A stretch of DNA of 64,000 nucleotides from Armatimonadota bacterium. Lineage in GTDB: Bacteria; Armatimonadota; Fimbriimonadia; Fimbriimonadales; Fimbriimonadaceae. The stretch spans positions 186,001 to 250,000 of the forward strand of contig JAFDWS010000002.1 of NCBI GenBank assembly GCA_018268375.1, given 5' to 3'. Below, in pieces: positions 9,070-17,021 of the stretch. Below the pieces are notes generated by a model. That model had not been told where the DNA came from and searched no databases. It saw nothing but the letters and a program-made list of their open reading frames with translations. How positions within the stretch are numbered: position 1 is the first letter of the stretch; the number at the start of each line of letters is the position of its first letter. The position numbers and the translations under genes are program-made.

Positions 9070-9337
9070 TTGCACCGCCCAACGTTGCTTGAAGCTGGGT
9101 TGTAACCTTGGCCACTTTTTCTGTGTACTCCTGGCGCAGCTTGGCGATGTGAGGTTCCAATTGGTCGATGGTCACTCCGCATGCTTCCTTGCACTTGCGT
9201 TCACACTCGCTGCGCTTCAGCTTGAGCGCTTCGAGCTGTCGTCCTACGACCGAGGCAGTGGCCTCTGCTTCTGCCAGGGCCTTTTCGGCACTGGCAACCT
9301 GTCGCTTCGCTTCTTCAAAGTCTAATTGTTCTGGCAT
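9053..9337 (-). CDS. small coiled-coil protein between Mre11-like and Rad50-like genes
   Basis: 94 residues, almost entirely heptad-like coiled coil (EEAKRQVASAEKALAEAE, LEALKLKRSECERKCKEACG). AAGGA lies just upstream of the ATG. It overlaps the start of the Rad50 C-half. Position and composition suggest it supplies part of the arm that in single-chain SbcC/Rad50 links the two ATPase lobes; the CERKCKEAC cluster could bind metal or form disulfides but is not a CxxC zinc hook. This is inference, as no family match can be shown here. Confidence 0.7.
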   Translation of the reverse strand: MPEQLDFEEAKRQVASAEKALAEAEATASVVGRQLEALKLKRSECERKCKEACGVTIDQLEPHIAKLRQEYTEKVAKVTTQLQATLGGANADTD

Positions 9338-9348
9338 TTTGTTCCTTT

Positions 9349-10302
9349 TTAGTCGTTCTTTCTGTCGTTGGCTTCTCTCAACGCGGTCTCCGCGATGGTG
9401 ACAACTTCGTCGCTGACGCCCTTTTGTTTTGCACTTTCGCGCAGTGAAACATATTTGTCTGCGCCATGCACCCAGGTGCCTACTTGGGACATTTGTTTAA
9501 TGAACTCACGTGCCTTTTTGCGGTTCACTCGGTTCTCTCGGACTGTTTCCAAGAAAAAGACCTCTTCGGCCGGTTTGCTGCACTCGAGTGGTACGTACTT
9601 GTGCTGTAACGAGCTACCGTCCGTATTGTATTTCAACATCAGCACCTGGGGTTGACGACCTAAATGTTCAGCACTGGCCTTTGGTCGACCGATGCTGCCA
9701 GGGTTGATTAGACAAACTCCGTCTTCGCGAATCACTTCCATAGGCAAGTGAAGATGCCCCGCGAGGACTAGTTTGCACTCTGGATTGACGGGCATGTCGT
9801 CAAAAATCACATGCGATGCGTCAAAAAACTTGGTGGGCACGATATATGCATGAGCGGCCCAGACGACAGCCGGATATCGGGTCGCGTCGCCATCCATGAT
9901 GTCTTGGTGCACCCCTTCTTTGTAGGGCAATATGCCAAGCTTGAACTCGTCAAAATATTCCTTGAACTCGAGGTGTTGGTCCAGAATCAGAGTTCCTAGC
10001 GCACTGTCCATCAATCGGTCCAAACTGTTGGCCACATCATGGTTGCCAGGTACGATAAGTTTGCGTTTGTTGCAACGCTGCAGTGCGCGTATGACCCCAT
10101 TTCGACATGACCCTGACGGGTCTATGCGGTGGAACAGGTCACCTAGGAACAACACGTAATCGAGGTTGGCTTCGTTCGCTATGTCGACGACTTCATTCAA
10201 CTCTTGCAAGCACGCTGCTTGGTAATCGTCCGAACGAGCGGGCGGTTGTCGGTTGTCATTATGGGCGTCTCCCACGACCATTCCGCGGACAATTTTGCTC
10301 AC
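9349..10302 (-). CDS. Mre11/SbcD-like nuclease (metallophosphoesterase; T4 gp47 type)
   Basis: 317 residues. The calcineurin-like phosphoesterase motifs are all visible: GDAHND (D-x-H), VLFLGDLFHRID (GD), VPGNHDV (GNHD), and GHLHLPMEV (GHxH). With a Rad50/SbcC partner this gives an ATP-dependent DNA end-processing and hairpin-cutting nuclease, in phages used for recombination-dependent replication and host DNA breakdown. The start is GTG at the GTGA junction with the Rad50 N-half, preceded by GGAGG; earlier in-frame codons lie inside the neighbour. It is sandwiched between the two halves of the split Rad50. Confidence 0.92.
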   Translation of the reverse strand: MSKIVRGMVVGDAHNDNRQPPARSDDYQAACLQELNEVVDIANEANLDYVLFLGDLFHRIDPSGSCRNGVIRALQRCNKRKLIVPGNHDVANSLDRLMDSALGTLILDQHLEFKEYFDEFKLGILPYKEGVHQDIMDGDATRYPAVVWAAHAYIVPTKFFDASHVIFDDMPVNPECKLVLAGHLHLPMEVIREDGVCLINPGSIGRPKASAEHLGRQPQVLMLKYNTDGSSLQHKYVPLECSKPAEEVFFLETVRENRVNRKKAREFIKQMSQVGTWVHGADKYVSLRESAKQKGVSDEVVTIAETALREANDRKND

Positions 10303-11456
10303 GCGGCACCTCCTACCAATTGACCACACGAAGGACAAACCATGTCCAGTGACTGAAGTTGTTCCATCAATTGGTCTCTGTGTTCTCGACAAGAGACCAT
10401 AGCGTCTTCGGCTTCGCTCAGTTTGAGCTTGGTCGCCTTGCCCTCGTTGTTCACACTGGTGTACATCTGTAAAATTTCTTCACAAACCGTCAGCTTGTTC
10501 AAAATCTCGGCGCATTCTTCTAGGGTTCGCGCTACCGACAGTTTCAAGACAGCCTGAGCCTGTTTTCCGCTTGACACCAAAAGCGCCTCTTCGTCTGAGG
10601 TCTCATGGAACGACTGAAGAATGTCTTCAGCCTCGGTGATTTGGTCCGCAATCTTTCGGCATTCTGTGACACCAGGTCCAATGGTCAATACTTGCCTGGC
10701 GCTGTCAAGTTCTTTTTTGGCCGAGCGGCCTTGCGCGCGCACCTCGTTATAGTCTTCAAGCAAGCTTTCACCCAGGTTGATGGTGCCCAACAGGCCATTG
10801 GCATCTTCGAGGGCTTGTTGCAATGCTTCATATTGCTGTAAGTCTTCTTCAAGGTTCGCAAATTGCGCCAACTCAGCTTCATAGCCTGCGACACGGTCTT
10901 TGGCTTCACGGATTTGTCGGTCGTACTGTCTTGCACGTTTGGCCAAAGACATCGCCGCCTCTTCGTAGTCGTCAAGCCCCGTCAACTCACTGATGGCCCT
11001 TGGCAGTTCTGTTGGACTCAGTGACACTAGGAATAAACGACTGTGCTGGTCGGCATAAGCGACTGGTCCGTGATACTTGTCGCTCGGCGGTCGCCCAAGG
11101 GCCTTGAACACCTCCTCGGGCATATTGTTCACGCCTATTTTGTCAAAGGATTTGGCGCTACCGTCCGGCAACACAAGGTGATAGGCATTTTTGGTTGACC
11201 CTTTGACACGCTCGACAATAGTCCCGTCACTAAACTCCAATATCACAGTGGCATTGTCCGCGCCGTAGGTGACAAACTCTCTGTTTGGCACCTCATTGTG
11301 CATGACCAGGTTCACGGCGCGCATGAAGGCGGATTTGCCCACATCGCTACTGCCGACCACGAGGTTGATACCTGGGTGCAGGTGTACTTCCGTGTCCCGG
11401 TGACTTTGAAAGTTCCGGATACGCACTGTTTTAAGATAGCGGTCAGTTGTGCTCAT
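10299..11456 (-). CDS. Rad50/SbcC-like ATPase, N-terminal half with zinc hook
   Basis: 385 residues. The start RIRNFQSHRDTEVHLHPGIN followed by VVGSSDVGKSAFMRAV is the classic Rad50/SMC N-lobe with Walker A; RFLVSLSPTELPRAISELTG contains a Q-loop-like region. Residues 170-370 are long coiled coil. The protein stops at MVCPSCGQLVGGAA, so a CxxC zinc-hook motif sits at its very C-terminus: the chain ends where Rad50 would turn back. The descending arm and second lobe are on separate genes downstream. The start overlaps the preceding stop as ATGA. Confidence 0.9.
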   Translation of the reverse strand: MSTTDRYLKTVRIRNFQSHRDTEVHLHPGINLVVGSSDVGKSAFMRAVNLVMHNEVPNREFVTYGADNATVILEFSDGTIVERVKGSTKNAYHLVLPDGSAKSFDKIGVNNMPEEVFKALGRPPSDKYHGPVAYADQHSRLFLVSLSPTELPRAISELTGLDDYEEAAMSLAKRARQYDRQIREAKDRVAGYEAELAQFANLEEDLQQYEALQQALEDANGLLGTINLGESLLEDYNEVRAQGRSAKKELDSARQVLTIGPGVTECRKIADQITEAEDILQSFHETSDEEALLVSSGKQAQAVLKLSVARTLEECAEILNKLTVCEEILQMYTSVNNEGKATKLKLSEAEDAMVSCREHRDQLMEQLQSLDMVCPSCGQLVGGAA

Positions 11457-12013
11457 TGTGCCTTGGGCCGGAAACCTGGCGCATTGGGCAACACAGGCGC
11501 GAACATCTTTCGGTAAAGACGGTCACGTTCCAGTCCAACATATTCATCGCGCCTTTGGCGGTAAATGCGCAAAGAAATAACTTGCACTTGGTCAATAATC
11601 CAGACCGGGCTCGAAGACAGACACTCACAAGGCGAAGACCTACGGCGGTGCAAAATACCACAAACGCCACAACGCAGAGTCGCCGGTTCGTACTCTGGCA
11701 CGGCGTAACCATACCCTTCGGACACCCAATGGACGTCCGTCGTCAGTGCGACCCGCACGACCAAGTGGCCGTCTCCAGACTGGGCACCGTGCAACAAGTG
11801 GCCACAAACCGCATCTTCTGCTCGACAGGCTCCATGGTGTACCACGGAGACTTCGGTTTTGCGGCCTTGTTCAAACACCAGTCCGCCGTCATTGACGTAT
11901 TCCATCCTGGCAATCCAGGCATGGAGCCCGTCACCATGCGCGCGGACGGCACCGACCCCAGGCAGTAAGACTGGGTGACTGACGTCTGGTAGGTTTTCCG
12001 GTTCGTCGCTCAT
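11453..12013 (-). CDS. hypothetical Cys-rich protein, first gene of the replication operon
   Basis: 186 residues starting MSDEPENLPDV; a GTG two codons earlier is an alternative. CGVCGILHRRRSSPCECL suggests a small metal-binding knuckle, and the C-terminal third is basic (SLRIYRQRRDEYVGLERDRL). No family is recognised. It heads the leftward replication and recombination operon and is divergent from the next gene with only about 20 nt between their starts, so the promoters of both must overlap or lie inside genes. Confidence 0.65.
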   Translation of the reverse strand: MSDEPENLPDVSHPVLLPGVGAVRAHGDGLHAWIARMEYVNDGGLVFEQGRKTEVSVVHHGACRAEDAVCGHLLHGAQSGDGHLVVRVALTTDVHWVSEGYGYAVPEYEPATLRCGVCGILHRRRSSPCECLSSSPVWIIDQVQVISLRIYRQRRDEYVGLERDRLYRKMFAPVLPNAPGFRPKAQ

Positions 12014-12034
12014 AAACACAAAGAGAGGCGTGTA

Positions 12035-12217
12035 ATGACTCTTGTCAAAATTGACCGTGATTCTCTCGTAGAAGACTTATACTTGTTGAAGTCAAAAATT
12101 CCGGTAGAGAACAATGACGCCCGCGAACACCTACAGCGCATTATCGAGCATGTCATCCACGCGCCAAATTTGGGTACGCAGTCTAACTATCCTCGCATGC
12201 AGGTCAAAAAATGTTGA
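12035..12217 (+). CDS. small hypothetical protein
   Basis: 60 residues, mainly helical and charged (LVEDLYLLKSKIPVENNDAR). GAGAGG lies about 8 nt upstream of the ATG. It overlaps the next gene by 7 nt, so it is probably co-expressed. It starts the rightward gene block and no function can be assigned. Confidence 0.6.
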   Translation: MTLVKIDRDSLVEDLYLLKSKIPVENNDAREHLQRIIEHVIHAPNLGTQSNYPRMQVKKC

Positions 12218-12540
12218 GCCGGTATGCCAGTGTCGCCGCGGCGGCAGACAGCCTCGGCCTGGCTCGGGAGACAGACGACCTCGATGCTGCAATGTCTCGT
12301 TTGGCACAAGCACAGCCAAATGGCATGACGTGGCAACAATACATCTACGACATTTATCGTAGGCTTGGCATGTTGGAGCAACGCTTGACAGAGTTGTCGA
12401 AAAGTGGCCAAGGGCGCACCAAGCCTGCCCTGACACCATTAGACCAAGTTGGCATGGACGTCCAAACTCAGTTGGGCAACCCGCCGATGACTTCCGTGGA
12501 CACCAACGGTAGTGCGATGCAACTTGACGTCAATACCTAA
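12211..12540 (+). CDS. hypothetical protein
   Basis: 109 residues: an Ala-rich helical N-terminus (SVAAAADSLGLARETDDLDA), a possible coiled coil around RRLGMLEQRLTELSKSGQGR, and a Pro/Thr-rich tail. No family is recognised. The tail encodes part of the likely promoter of the following glycosyltransferase gene. Confidence 0.6.
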   Translation: MLSRYASVAAAADSLGLARETDDLDAAMSRLAQAQPNGMTWQQYIYDIYRRLGMLEQRLTELSKSGQGRTKPALTPLDQVGMDVQTQLGNPPMTSVDTNGSAMQLDVNT

Positions 12541-12552
12541 AGTCGGCATAAT
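12524..12552 (+). promoter_or_regulatory. sigma70-like promoter before the glycosyltransferase gene
   Basis: TTGACG, 17 nt, then CATAAT. The -10 ends only 6 nt before the ATG at 12559, so the transcript would be leaderless or nearly so; there is no Shine-Dalgarno sequence. The same geometry is seen at other starts in this window. Confidence 0.5.
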
Positions 12553-12558
12553 TTTTGC

Positions 12559-13371
12559 ATGAAGGTTGTATGCGTCGTGCCTGCAGGCCGCGAACGGTTC
12601 ATGCGAATCTTGTTTCCACACCTCCTGCGCCAAACTGGTGTCGACGCTTTTGAGCTATGGGAAAACACTAACAATCAGAGTGACATCGAGTTTATGCGGC
12701 AATTTGCGGCAAAACACCCTGGTTTTACTACACAACCCATTCCCTTTGGTGGCTTCGACGGGTCCGGGAGCATTAGGCATTTTATGCGGTTCTGCAACGA
12801 CCCGGACACACTGTACGTGCGAGTCGACGACGATGTGTGTTGGATGGCCCCCGACTGCGTAGCCAATTTGGTGAAATGTCGTTTGGAACACGAAGAACCA
12901 TTTTTGGTCTATGCCAACATTGTCAATAACAACATTTGCTCAGTGTTGCATCAACATATTGGTGCCATGACGCGCAATAGTGCTTCTTTGAAGTACGCTT
13001 CAATGTGCCCGGACGCAATGGCGAACCCGTCAGTCGCCTGTGAGGCTCATGATTGTTTCAGGCGTCATTATGAATCTGGCGACCTGTCTATCTACAATTT
13101 TGGCAAATGGATTGACTGGGAACACACTCGGATTTGTGTGAACATGATTTCTTGGTTTGGCAAAGACATGCCACAGGACGGTCGTGATTTTGTCAACAAA
13201 AACGAAGAGCTGGAAATGTCTGTTCGGATTCCTACAGACACTGGCCGGACCACTATGGTCTGCGGTTCGGCGTTGGCCGTACATTACTCTTACGGGACAC
13301 AGTTGCATGGCGTGCCAGACGAATACTTGGAGTGGTATGCGTCACTGACTCCGGTAGAAGAATTGGTATGA
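12559..13371 (+). CDS. glycosyltransferase-like protein
   Basis: 270 residues. The N-terminus MKVVCVVPAGRERFMRILFP and the central DTLYVRVDDDVCWM, a DxD-type sugar-nucleotide/metal motif in a GT-A-like context, point to a glycosyltransferase; the exact family is not recognised. Later segments (NFGKWIDWEHTRICVNMISW, VKNEELEMSVRIP-like) are Trp-rich and acidic as in such enzymes. The acceptor could be phage DNA, virion protein or host surface. The UDP-glucose dehydrogenase encoded at 20369 could supply UDP-glucuronate, but the link is only by neighbourhood. Confidence 0.75.
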   Translation: MKVVCVVPAGRERFMRILFPHLLRQTGVDAFELWENTNNQSDIEFMRQFAAKHPGFTTQPIPFGGFDGSGSIRHFMRFCNDPDTLYVRVDDDVCWMAPDCVANLVKCRLEHEEPFLVYANIVNNNICSVLHQHIGAMTRNSASLKYASMCPDAMANPSVACEAHDCFRRHYESGDLSIYNFGKWIDWEHTRICVNMISWFGKDMPQDGRDFVNKNEELEMSVRIPTDTGRTTMVCGSALAVHYSYGTQLHGVPDEYLEWYASLTPVEELV

Positions 13372-13601
13372 AGCTGGAAGAGTTGCAAGCCATCGCCGAA
13401 AAGGCCACCAATGGTACTGGTGACGTGAACGACGCTTTGGTATTGTTGACAGAAATGTTCGCATCGTTCAGCAAACACCTTAAAGAAGTCAAAACTCTAC
13501 TGAACAGTGTGAAAGAAGGTCAAGACGCCCTAAGCGCACGTCTTGACCAAATTGAATCTCACACCACCGATTGGGTGTACCGGGCGGTTGTTGAAGACTA
13601 G
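13368..13601 (+). CDS. small coiled-coil protein
   Basis: 77 residues starting MKLEELQAIAEKAT at the ATGA junction with the glycosyltransferase gene. Most of the chain is a predicted heptad coiled coil (HLKEVKTLLNSVKEGQDALS). No function is assigned. It converges on, and overlaps by 4 nt, the next gene on the opposite strand. Confidence 0.6.
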   Translation: MKLEELQAIAEKATNGTGDVNDALVLLTEMFASFSKHLKEVKTLLNSVKEGQDALSARLDQIESHTTDWVYRAVVED

Positions 13602-14371
13602 TCTACTTCGTCTTCGGGCAGCAAATCGTTGAGCAAAAGGTCAACGTCGAACGTAAAGTCCTCACATTCAAGACACATATATGTGCCAGCACCGACTGGT
13701 ACGACGTCTTGGGTGTGACACTGCGGACAACTAATGAACAACTCGCCATCGTTGTCATATCCATATGAGCCGATGTTTCTTTGTGCAACGTCTACCTGAG
13801 CTTCTGGAGTCAACGCGTCCATACTGTCATACGTCGCCGGCAAAAAACCTCTTGCTCGTCGTCCTTCGTCAGTCAAATCATCGTCTTCCATATAGTCGAC
13901 CATGTCGATGCTTTCGACCTCGATAACCTTGGTTTCACCGTCCTTTTCGTAGGCGAACACTTCGGTTCCAGGACTGCCTACGATATCACGAATAGCCACG
14001 TCGATGTCGACGGCCGCACCCTCGAGAATACTTTCTGACTCTTGACCTGTAGACCGGACATCACTGTCGTCCAAGCGGATTGGGGCCACCGAGTCACTGA
14101 CCATAAGCTCCGCTGGTTCAAGACGACGCACACTTTGAGCGGCTTCTTCGGGTGTGCCGCAACCATTCACTGCATCAAGCACAGCGGTCAGCAAGGCTTT
14201 GACAGGCACACAACCGGCAACGGGCATAATGCCCACAGTGTCGCCGAACTTCGACATGGTGGTCTCTAAAACTGTGTCAATGAATGTGTTGCTGCGGCCA
14301 GCCAGTTCAAGGGCGGCGGCAATTTTGGTTTCTAAGGCTTGTTGGCCTCGCACGTTGTTGGTAGATGCCAT
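13598..14371 (-). CDS. hypothetical protein with C-terminal zinc ribbon
   Basis: 257 residues. An Ala-rich helical N-terminus is followed by a long acidic region and a C-terminal CPQCHTQDVVPVGAGTYMC-LEC four-cysteine ribbon (about residues 213-235), which suggests nucleic-acid or protein binding. TGGAG precedes the ATG by 6 nt, and CATAAT lies just upstream. It stands alone on the minus strand between rightward genes. No named family. Confidence 0.65.
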   Translation of the reverse strand: MASTNNVRGQQALETKIAAALELAGRSNTFIDTVLETTMSKFGDTVGIMPVAGCVPVKALLTAVLDAVNGCGTPEEAAQSVRRLEPAELMVSDSVAPIRLDDSDVRSTGQESESILEGAAVDIDVAIRDIVGSPGTEVFAYEKDGETKVIEVESIDMVDYMEDDDLTDEGRRARGFLPATYDSMDALTPEAQVDVAQRNIGSYGYDNDGELFISCPQCHTQDVVPVGAGTYMCLECEDFTFDVDLLLNDLLPEDEVD

Positions 14372-14431
14372 GTTACTCCAGGAGTATTATGGCCAGCTTG
14401 TACAAATTGGTAGACAGGAGCACTTGTTTGC

Positions 14432-15415
14432 ATGCCCGTTCTTCCATCCGAGTATATTTCGAGCTGGTACATTTTGCGCAATGTGCTTGACCCTTCCATC
14501 GCTTACATTTTTGAGAGTTGGTCTGAAGACCAAATTCAAGACGCTTCCCCCAAACCTCTGATACAAGGAGACATTGGCACTCGCGTGATGGACATTGGTG
14601 GCATGTATTGGCGGTATGAGGTTGAAAGTCCAGCATTGATTATTGAAGACCCCATGGGCAGTTGTGCCAACCCGGTTACGAACAACACCAAAGTGTCGTC
14701 CGTATTCGGCTTGCTTGCATTCGCGTTGCGGACTGCTCAAACGCCAATAGGCACTACCAGCAGCGGCATCCTTGGTTCGCCACTGCCGGCAGTCGGGGCA
14801 CCACTTTACATCCTAGAAAACGGCCGCATCCGCATGAGCGAGCAAGGCGTCAACGTGGGCATGACCTTCGTGTCCGACAGCCGAGGAGCATTCTTGCCTG
14901 ATTACGTCGCCGGCAATGTCACGTATGCAGCACGGACTGCTCGGTTTTATGATGTGGCGCTACACATTTCGGCCAACTACTTTTCTGGCGAGTTCCAGGT
15001 CGTGGACATGGACGTCAACTTCCAGGTCCAGGCAAGTCAAAACTACCTGATTGGCACAAGTCAGTACCCATACTTTGCAATAGATGGCTATAAGTGCTCC
15101 GGCAGCGTGACTTTCTTGCTGACTCCGATTCAATTTGAAGCATTTTTGACGGCCACCAGTGGTGTTGGATTTATGCCAGGCCAAACTAGTGGTGTGCTGG
15201 GCGCGGTGAAATCGAGCACCGCCTACCGAGCCAAGCAGTTCGAAATCAAAATCGGCAACAGCTCTAACTGGGATGTCATTCGCTTCGGTCGTGCCTATGT
15301 CGCAAACAATCTGACGCGCAGTATGTCTGCAGGCTCGCTGACAACAGCGACAGTGAACTTCGAAGCTTTCTTGAACTCCAGCACGCCGGTCACTGACGAA
15401 GACCGCCGGCCTTAA
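14432..15415 (+). CDS. possible virion structural protein
   Basis: 327 residues, rich in beta-prone, Gly/Ser/Thr/Asn segments with few charges, for example GTRVMDIGGMYWRYEVESPA and a similar later half (FQVVDMDVNFQVQASQNYLI). This composition and the weak internal two-fold similarity are what tail-tube or other tail proteins show, but no signature proves it. AGGAG lies about 13 nt upstream of the ATG. It is the only candidate structural protein in the window. Confidence 0.45.
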   Translation: MPVLPSEYISSWYILRNVLDPSIAYIFESWSEDQIQDASPKPLIQGDIGTRVMDIGGMYWRYEVESPALIIEDPMGSCANPVTNNTKVSSVFGLLAFALRTAQTPIGTTSSGILGSPLPAVGAPLYILENGRIRMSEQGVNVGMTFVSDSRGAFLPDYVAGNVTYAARTARFYDVALHISANYFSGEFQVVDMDVNFQVQASQNYLIGTSQYPYFAIDGYKCSGSVTFLLTPIQFEAFLTATSGVGFMPGQTSGVLGAVKSSTAYRAKQFEIKIGNSSNWDVIRFGRAYVANNLTRSMSAGSLTTATVNFEAFLNSSTPVTDEDRRP

Positions 15416-15435
15416 ACTGTATATGCCTGAATGAC

Positions 15436-16095
15436 ATGGGTGTAAAAAAGGTCAAAAGACCGACCCCGCACAAAGATTGGGATTTGCGTCGTGGTGCGGA
15501 AAAACAAAGGGGCTACCTAAAAGAGCATGAGGAAAAATACCGTGCCACAGAACGAGAAGTCACTGCTGCGGAACTGACACCTGACGGCACTGTATTGTGC
15601 TCGTTCACCATCAATGCCAAGCCGGTCACCAAAAAAACTCACTCTCAAGCCGTATTCCGCAAGGGGCCAGCTCGAGTGTTGCCCAGTCCTCAATACGCTT
15701 ACTTTGAGAAATGTGCAGAACGCGATTGTAGAGAGGCCTGGGAATTGCAAGGCTACCCGCCTATGGATTTTGGCGTGGCAGTTATTATTCGAGTGTTCAC
15801 GGAAACATGGCAAGTCGGCGACCATGCTGGCTACTTACAGGCAGTTGGAGACGTGCTACAGTTCTGGGGTGTCTTGCTTGACGACAAATTCATTCAATGG
15901 CAACAACGGCCGGGCGAGCACTGGTTTGGAGGGAAAGACCCAGACAATGCACGGTTTGAAATCGAGGTGCAGCGTATGCGCCATCCCTATGAAGAGTACC
16001 GTGCCCAAAACACCGCCAAGACGGTGAAAAAGGGGGCGAAGAATGGTTTGTCTACATTGGACGCTGCGCTGACGGAACTTTCTACACCGGAATAG
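15436..16095 (+). CDS. RusA-like Holliday junction resolvase
   Basis: 219 residues. After a basic N-terminus, INAKPVTKKTHSQAVFRKGP and VLPSPQYAYFEKCAER match the start of RusA-family endonucleases, and VGDHAGYLQAVGDVLQFWGV with LLDDKFIQWQQ matches the conserved aspartate region (D-x(n)-DD) that binds catalytic metal. RusA enzymes cut Holliday junctions made in recombination. The last 20 codons overlap a second reading frame that encodes a GIY-YIG domain; an A-AAG-GGG heptamer at 16029 could fuse the two by -1 frameshifting. Confidence 0.82.
   Translation: MGVKKVKRPTPHKDWDLRRGAEKQRGYLKEHEEKYRATEREVTAAELTPDGTVLCSFTINAKPVTKKTHSQAVFRKGPARVLPSPQYAYFEKCAERDCREAWELQGYPPMDFGVAVIIRVFTETWQVGDHAGYLQAVGDVLQFWGVLLDDKFIQWQQRPGEHWFGGKDPDNARFEIEVQRMRHPYEEYRAQNTAKTVKKGAKNGLSTLDAALTELSTPE
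16029..16035 (+). promoter_or_regulatory. candidate -1 programmed frameshift site (A AAG GGG)
   Basis: In the RusA frame the bases read A-AAG-GGG, which fits the X-XXY-YYZ slippery pattern: both tRNAs re-pair as AAA-GGG after a one-base backward slip. The -1 frame then continues without a stop as the GIY-YIG domain to 16286. No obvious downstream pseudoknot was worked out. A one-base sequencing or assembly error in the A5G5 run is the competing explanation. Confidence 0.45.
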
Positions 16096-16286
16096 CGAAA
16101 GACGTCGCACATCGTGCCAAGGTGCACAACTCCGGTCGGGGCGCCAAGTACACCCGCAGTCGTCTGCCTTTTGTGGTCGTATACTGCGAAGGCCCTATGC
16201 CGGGCAGGTCAGCGCGCGTTCGAGAGCGAAGCATAAAACAGCTTGACCGCGCGGCCAAAGCCGCGCTGGCCGACGCAGGTGTTTGA
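16035..16286 (+). CDS. GIY-YIG nuclease domain (YhbQ/UvrC-N type), in the -1 frame of the RusA gene
   Basis: 83 codons: EEWFVYIGRCADGTFYTGIA, DVAHRAKVHNSGRGAKYTRS, then RVRERSIKQL. These are the VYIG...YTG core, the catalytic Arg helix (VAHRAKVHN) and the conserved Glu (RERSIKQL) of GIY-YIG nucleases of the YhbQ type. The frame is closed by a stop at 15990 and has no ATG, GTG or TTG before the motif, so the domain cannot begin normally. Frameshifting from RusA would give a chain of about 283 residues joining two structure-specific nuclease domains. The next gene's ATG follows the stop directly. Confidence 0.75.
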   Translation, partial: GEEWFVYIGRCADGTFYTGIAKDVAHRAKVHNSGRGAKYTRSRLPFVVVYCEGPMPGRSARVRERSIKQLDRAAKAALADAGV

Positions 16287-16562
16287 ATGATAGTTCAGTT
16301 CACTGGTCAGCACAAATATGACGGCGATAGCATCGAACTGTTTTGGAAGATGTACCGTCTAGTCCACGAGCTGCATGACCACCCTGTGGTGTGGAAACTG
16401 GACACTGCCTTGTTAGAGCACCTGGCGCACTTTTTGTGCGCCGACAGTATCGAAGTCGTTCTGACCATGAACTTTTTGGACGCCAGCGTAGACCGGACGT
16501 CCAAAGCTCCTGCGCTGCTCTGTGTCGAACAGACGTATCCGTTTTCTTTGGTCACACACTAG
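16287..16562 (+). CDS. hypothetical protein
   Basis: 91 residues, starting immediately after the GIY-YIG stop codon. Aromatic- and His-rich helical segment YRLVHELHDHPVVWKLDTAL; no recognised family. It overlaps the convergent gene on the other strand by 4 nt. Confidence 0.55.
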   Translation: MIVQFTGQHKYDGDSIELFWKMYRLVHELHDHPVVWKLDTALLEHLAHFLCADSIEVVLTMNFLDASVDRTSKAPALLCVEQTYPFSLVTH

Positions 16563-16957
16563 GCGACGGCTTCTGCGTCAACATCGGACTCAACGGTCGC
16601 CGCTGGTGTTTGCTGCTCTGTGTCATGCACGGTCACCACGTGCGGCGGCGTCAATGAGACAGACACGGTCTTATTGGCCAGCCCGAGCGGTGTGAACAGC
16701 GACTCGAACACTGCGCGTGTCTGTGTCCTGGCTCCTGCCAATAATTGCTTGGCATCTTCCAGTTGCACGCCGGCTTCCACCAAAGCGGTTTCCAACTGGG
16801 CTTTCTGTTGGTTCACACCGTCAATGTATTCCTGTATGTCCCAGCAGCGCAGTTTCGCCCCTTGTTCGGCGTTAGTCGCCTCGCTCAGCTGTTTGTATTC
16901 TTCCGGGGTCAGGACGATTTCAGAATTGGTTTGGTTGTTGTTGTTGGTGTCTGACAT
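16559..16957 (-). CDS. hypothetical coiled-coil protein
   Basis: 132 residues: an Asn-rich N-terminus (MSDTNNNNQTNSEIVLTPEE), a central coiled coil (QQKAQLETALVEAGVQLEDA) and an Ala/Asp-rich tail. No family is recognised. It is divergent from the Fic gene with 64 nt between the starts. Confidence 0.6.
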   Translation of the reverse strand: MSDTNNNNQTNSEIVLTPEEYKQLSEATNAEQGAKLRCWDIQEYIDGVNQQKAQLETALVEAGVQLEDAKQLLAGARTQTRAVFESLFTPLGLANKTVSVSLTPPHVVTVHDTEQQTPAATVESDVDAEAVA

Positions 16958-16984
16958 TGTAGTTGGCTCGTGATTTCGATGGCT

Positions 16985-17013
16985 TTGTACAGCGGAGTAC
17001 TATAGGGTATTAT
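16985..17013 (+). promoter_or_regulatory. promoter before the Fic gene
   Basis: TTGTAC, 17 nt, then TATTAT, with the -10 ending 8 nt before the ATG at 17022. No Shine-Dalgarno is present, again suggesting a near-leaderless mRNA. The -35 match is only three of six. Confidence 0.4.
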
Positions 17014-17021
17014 GCCAGTGC

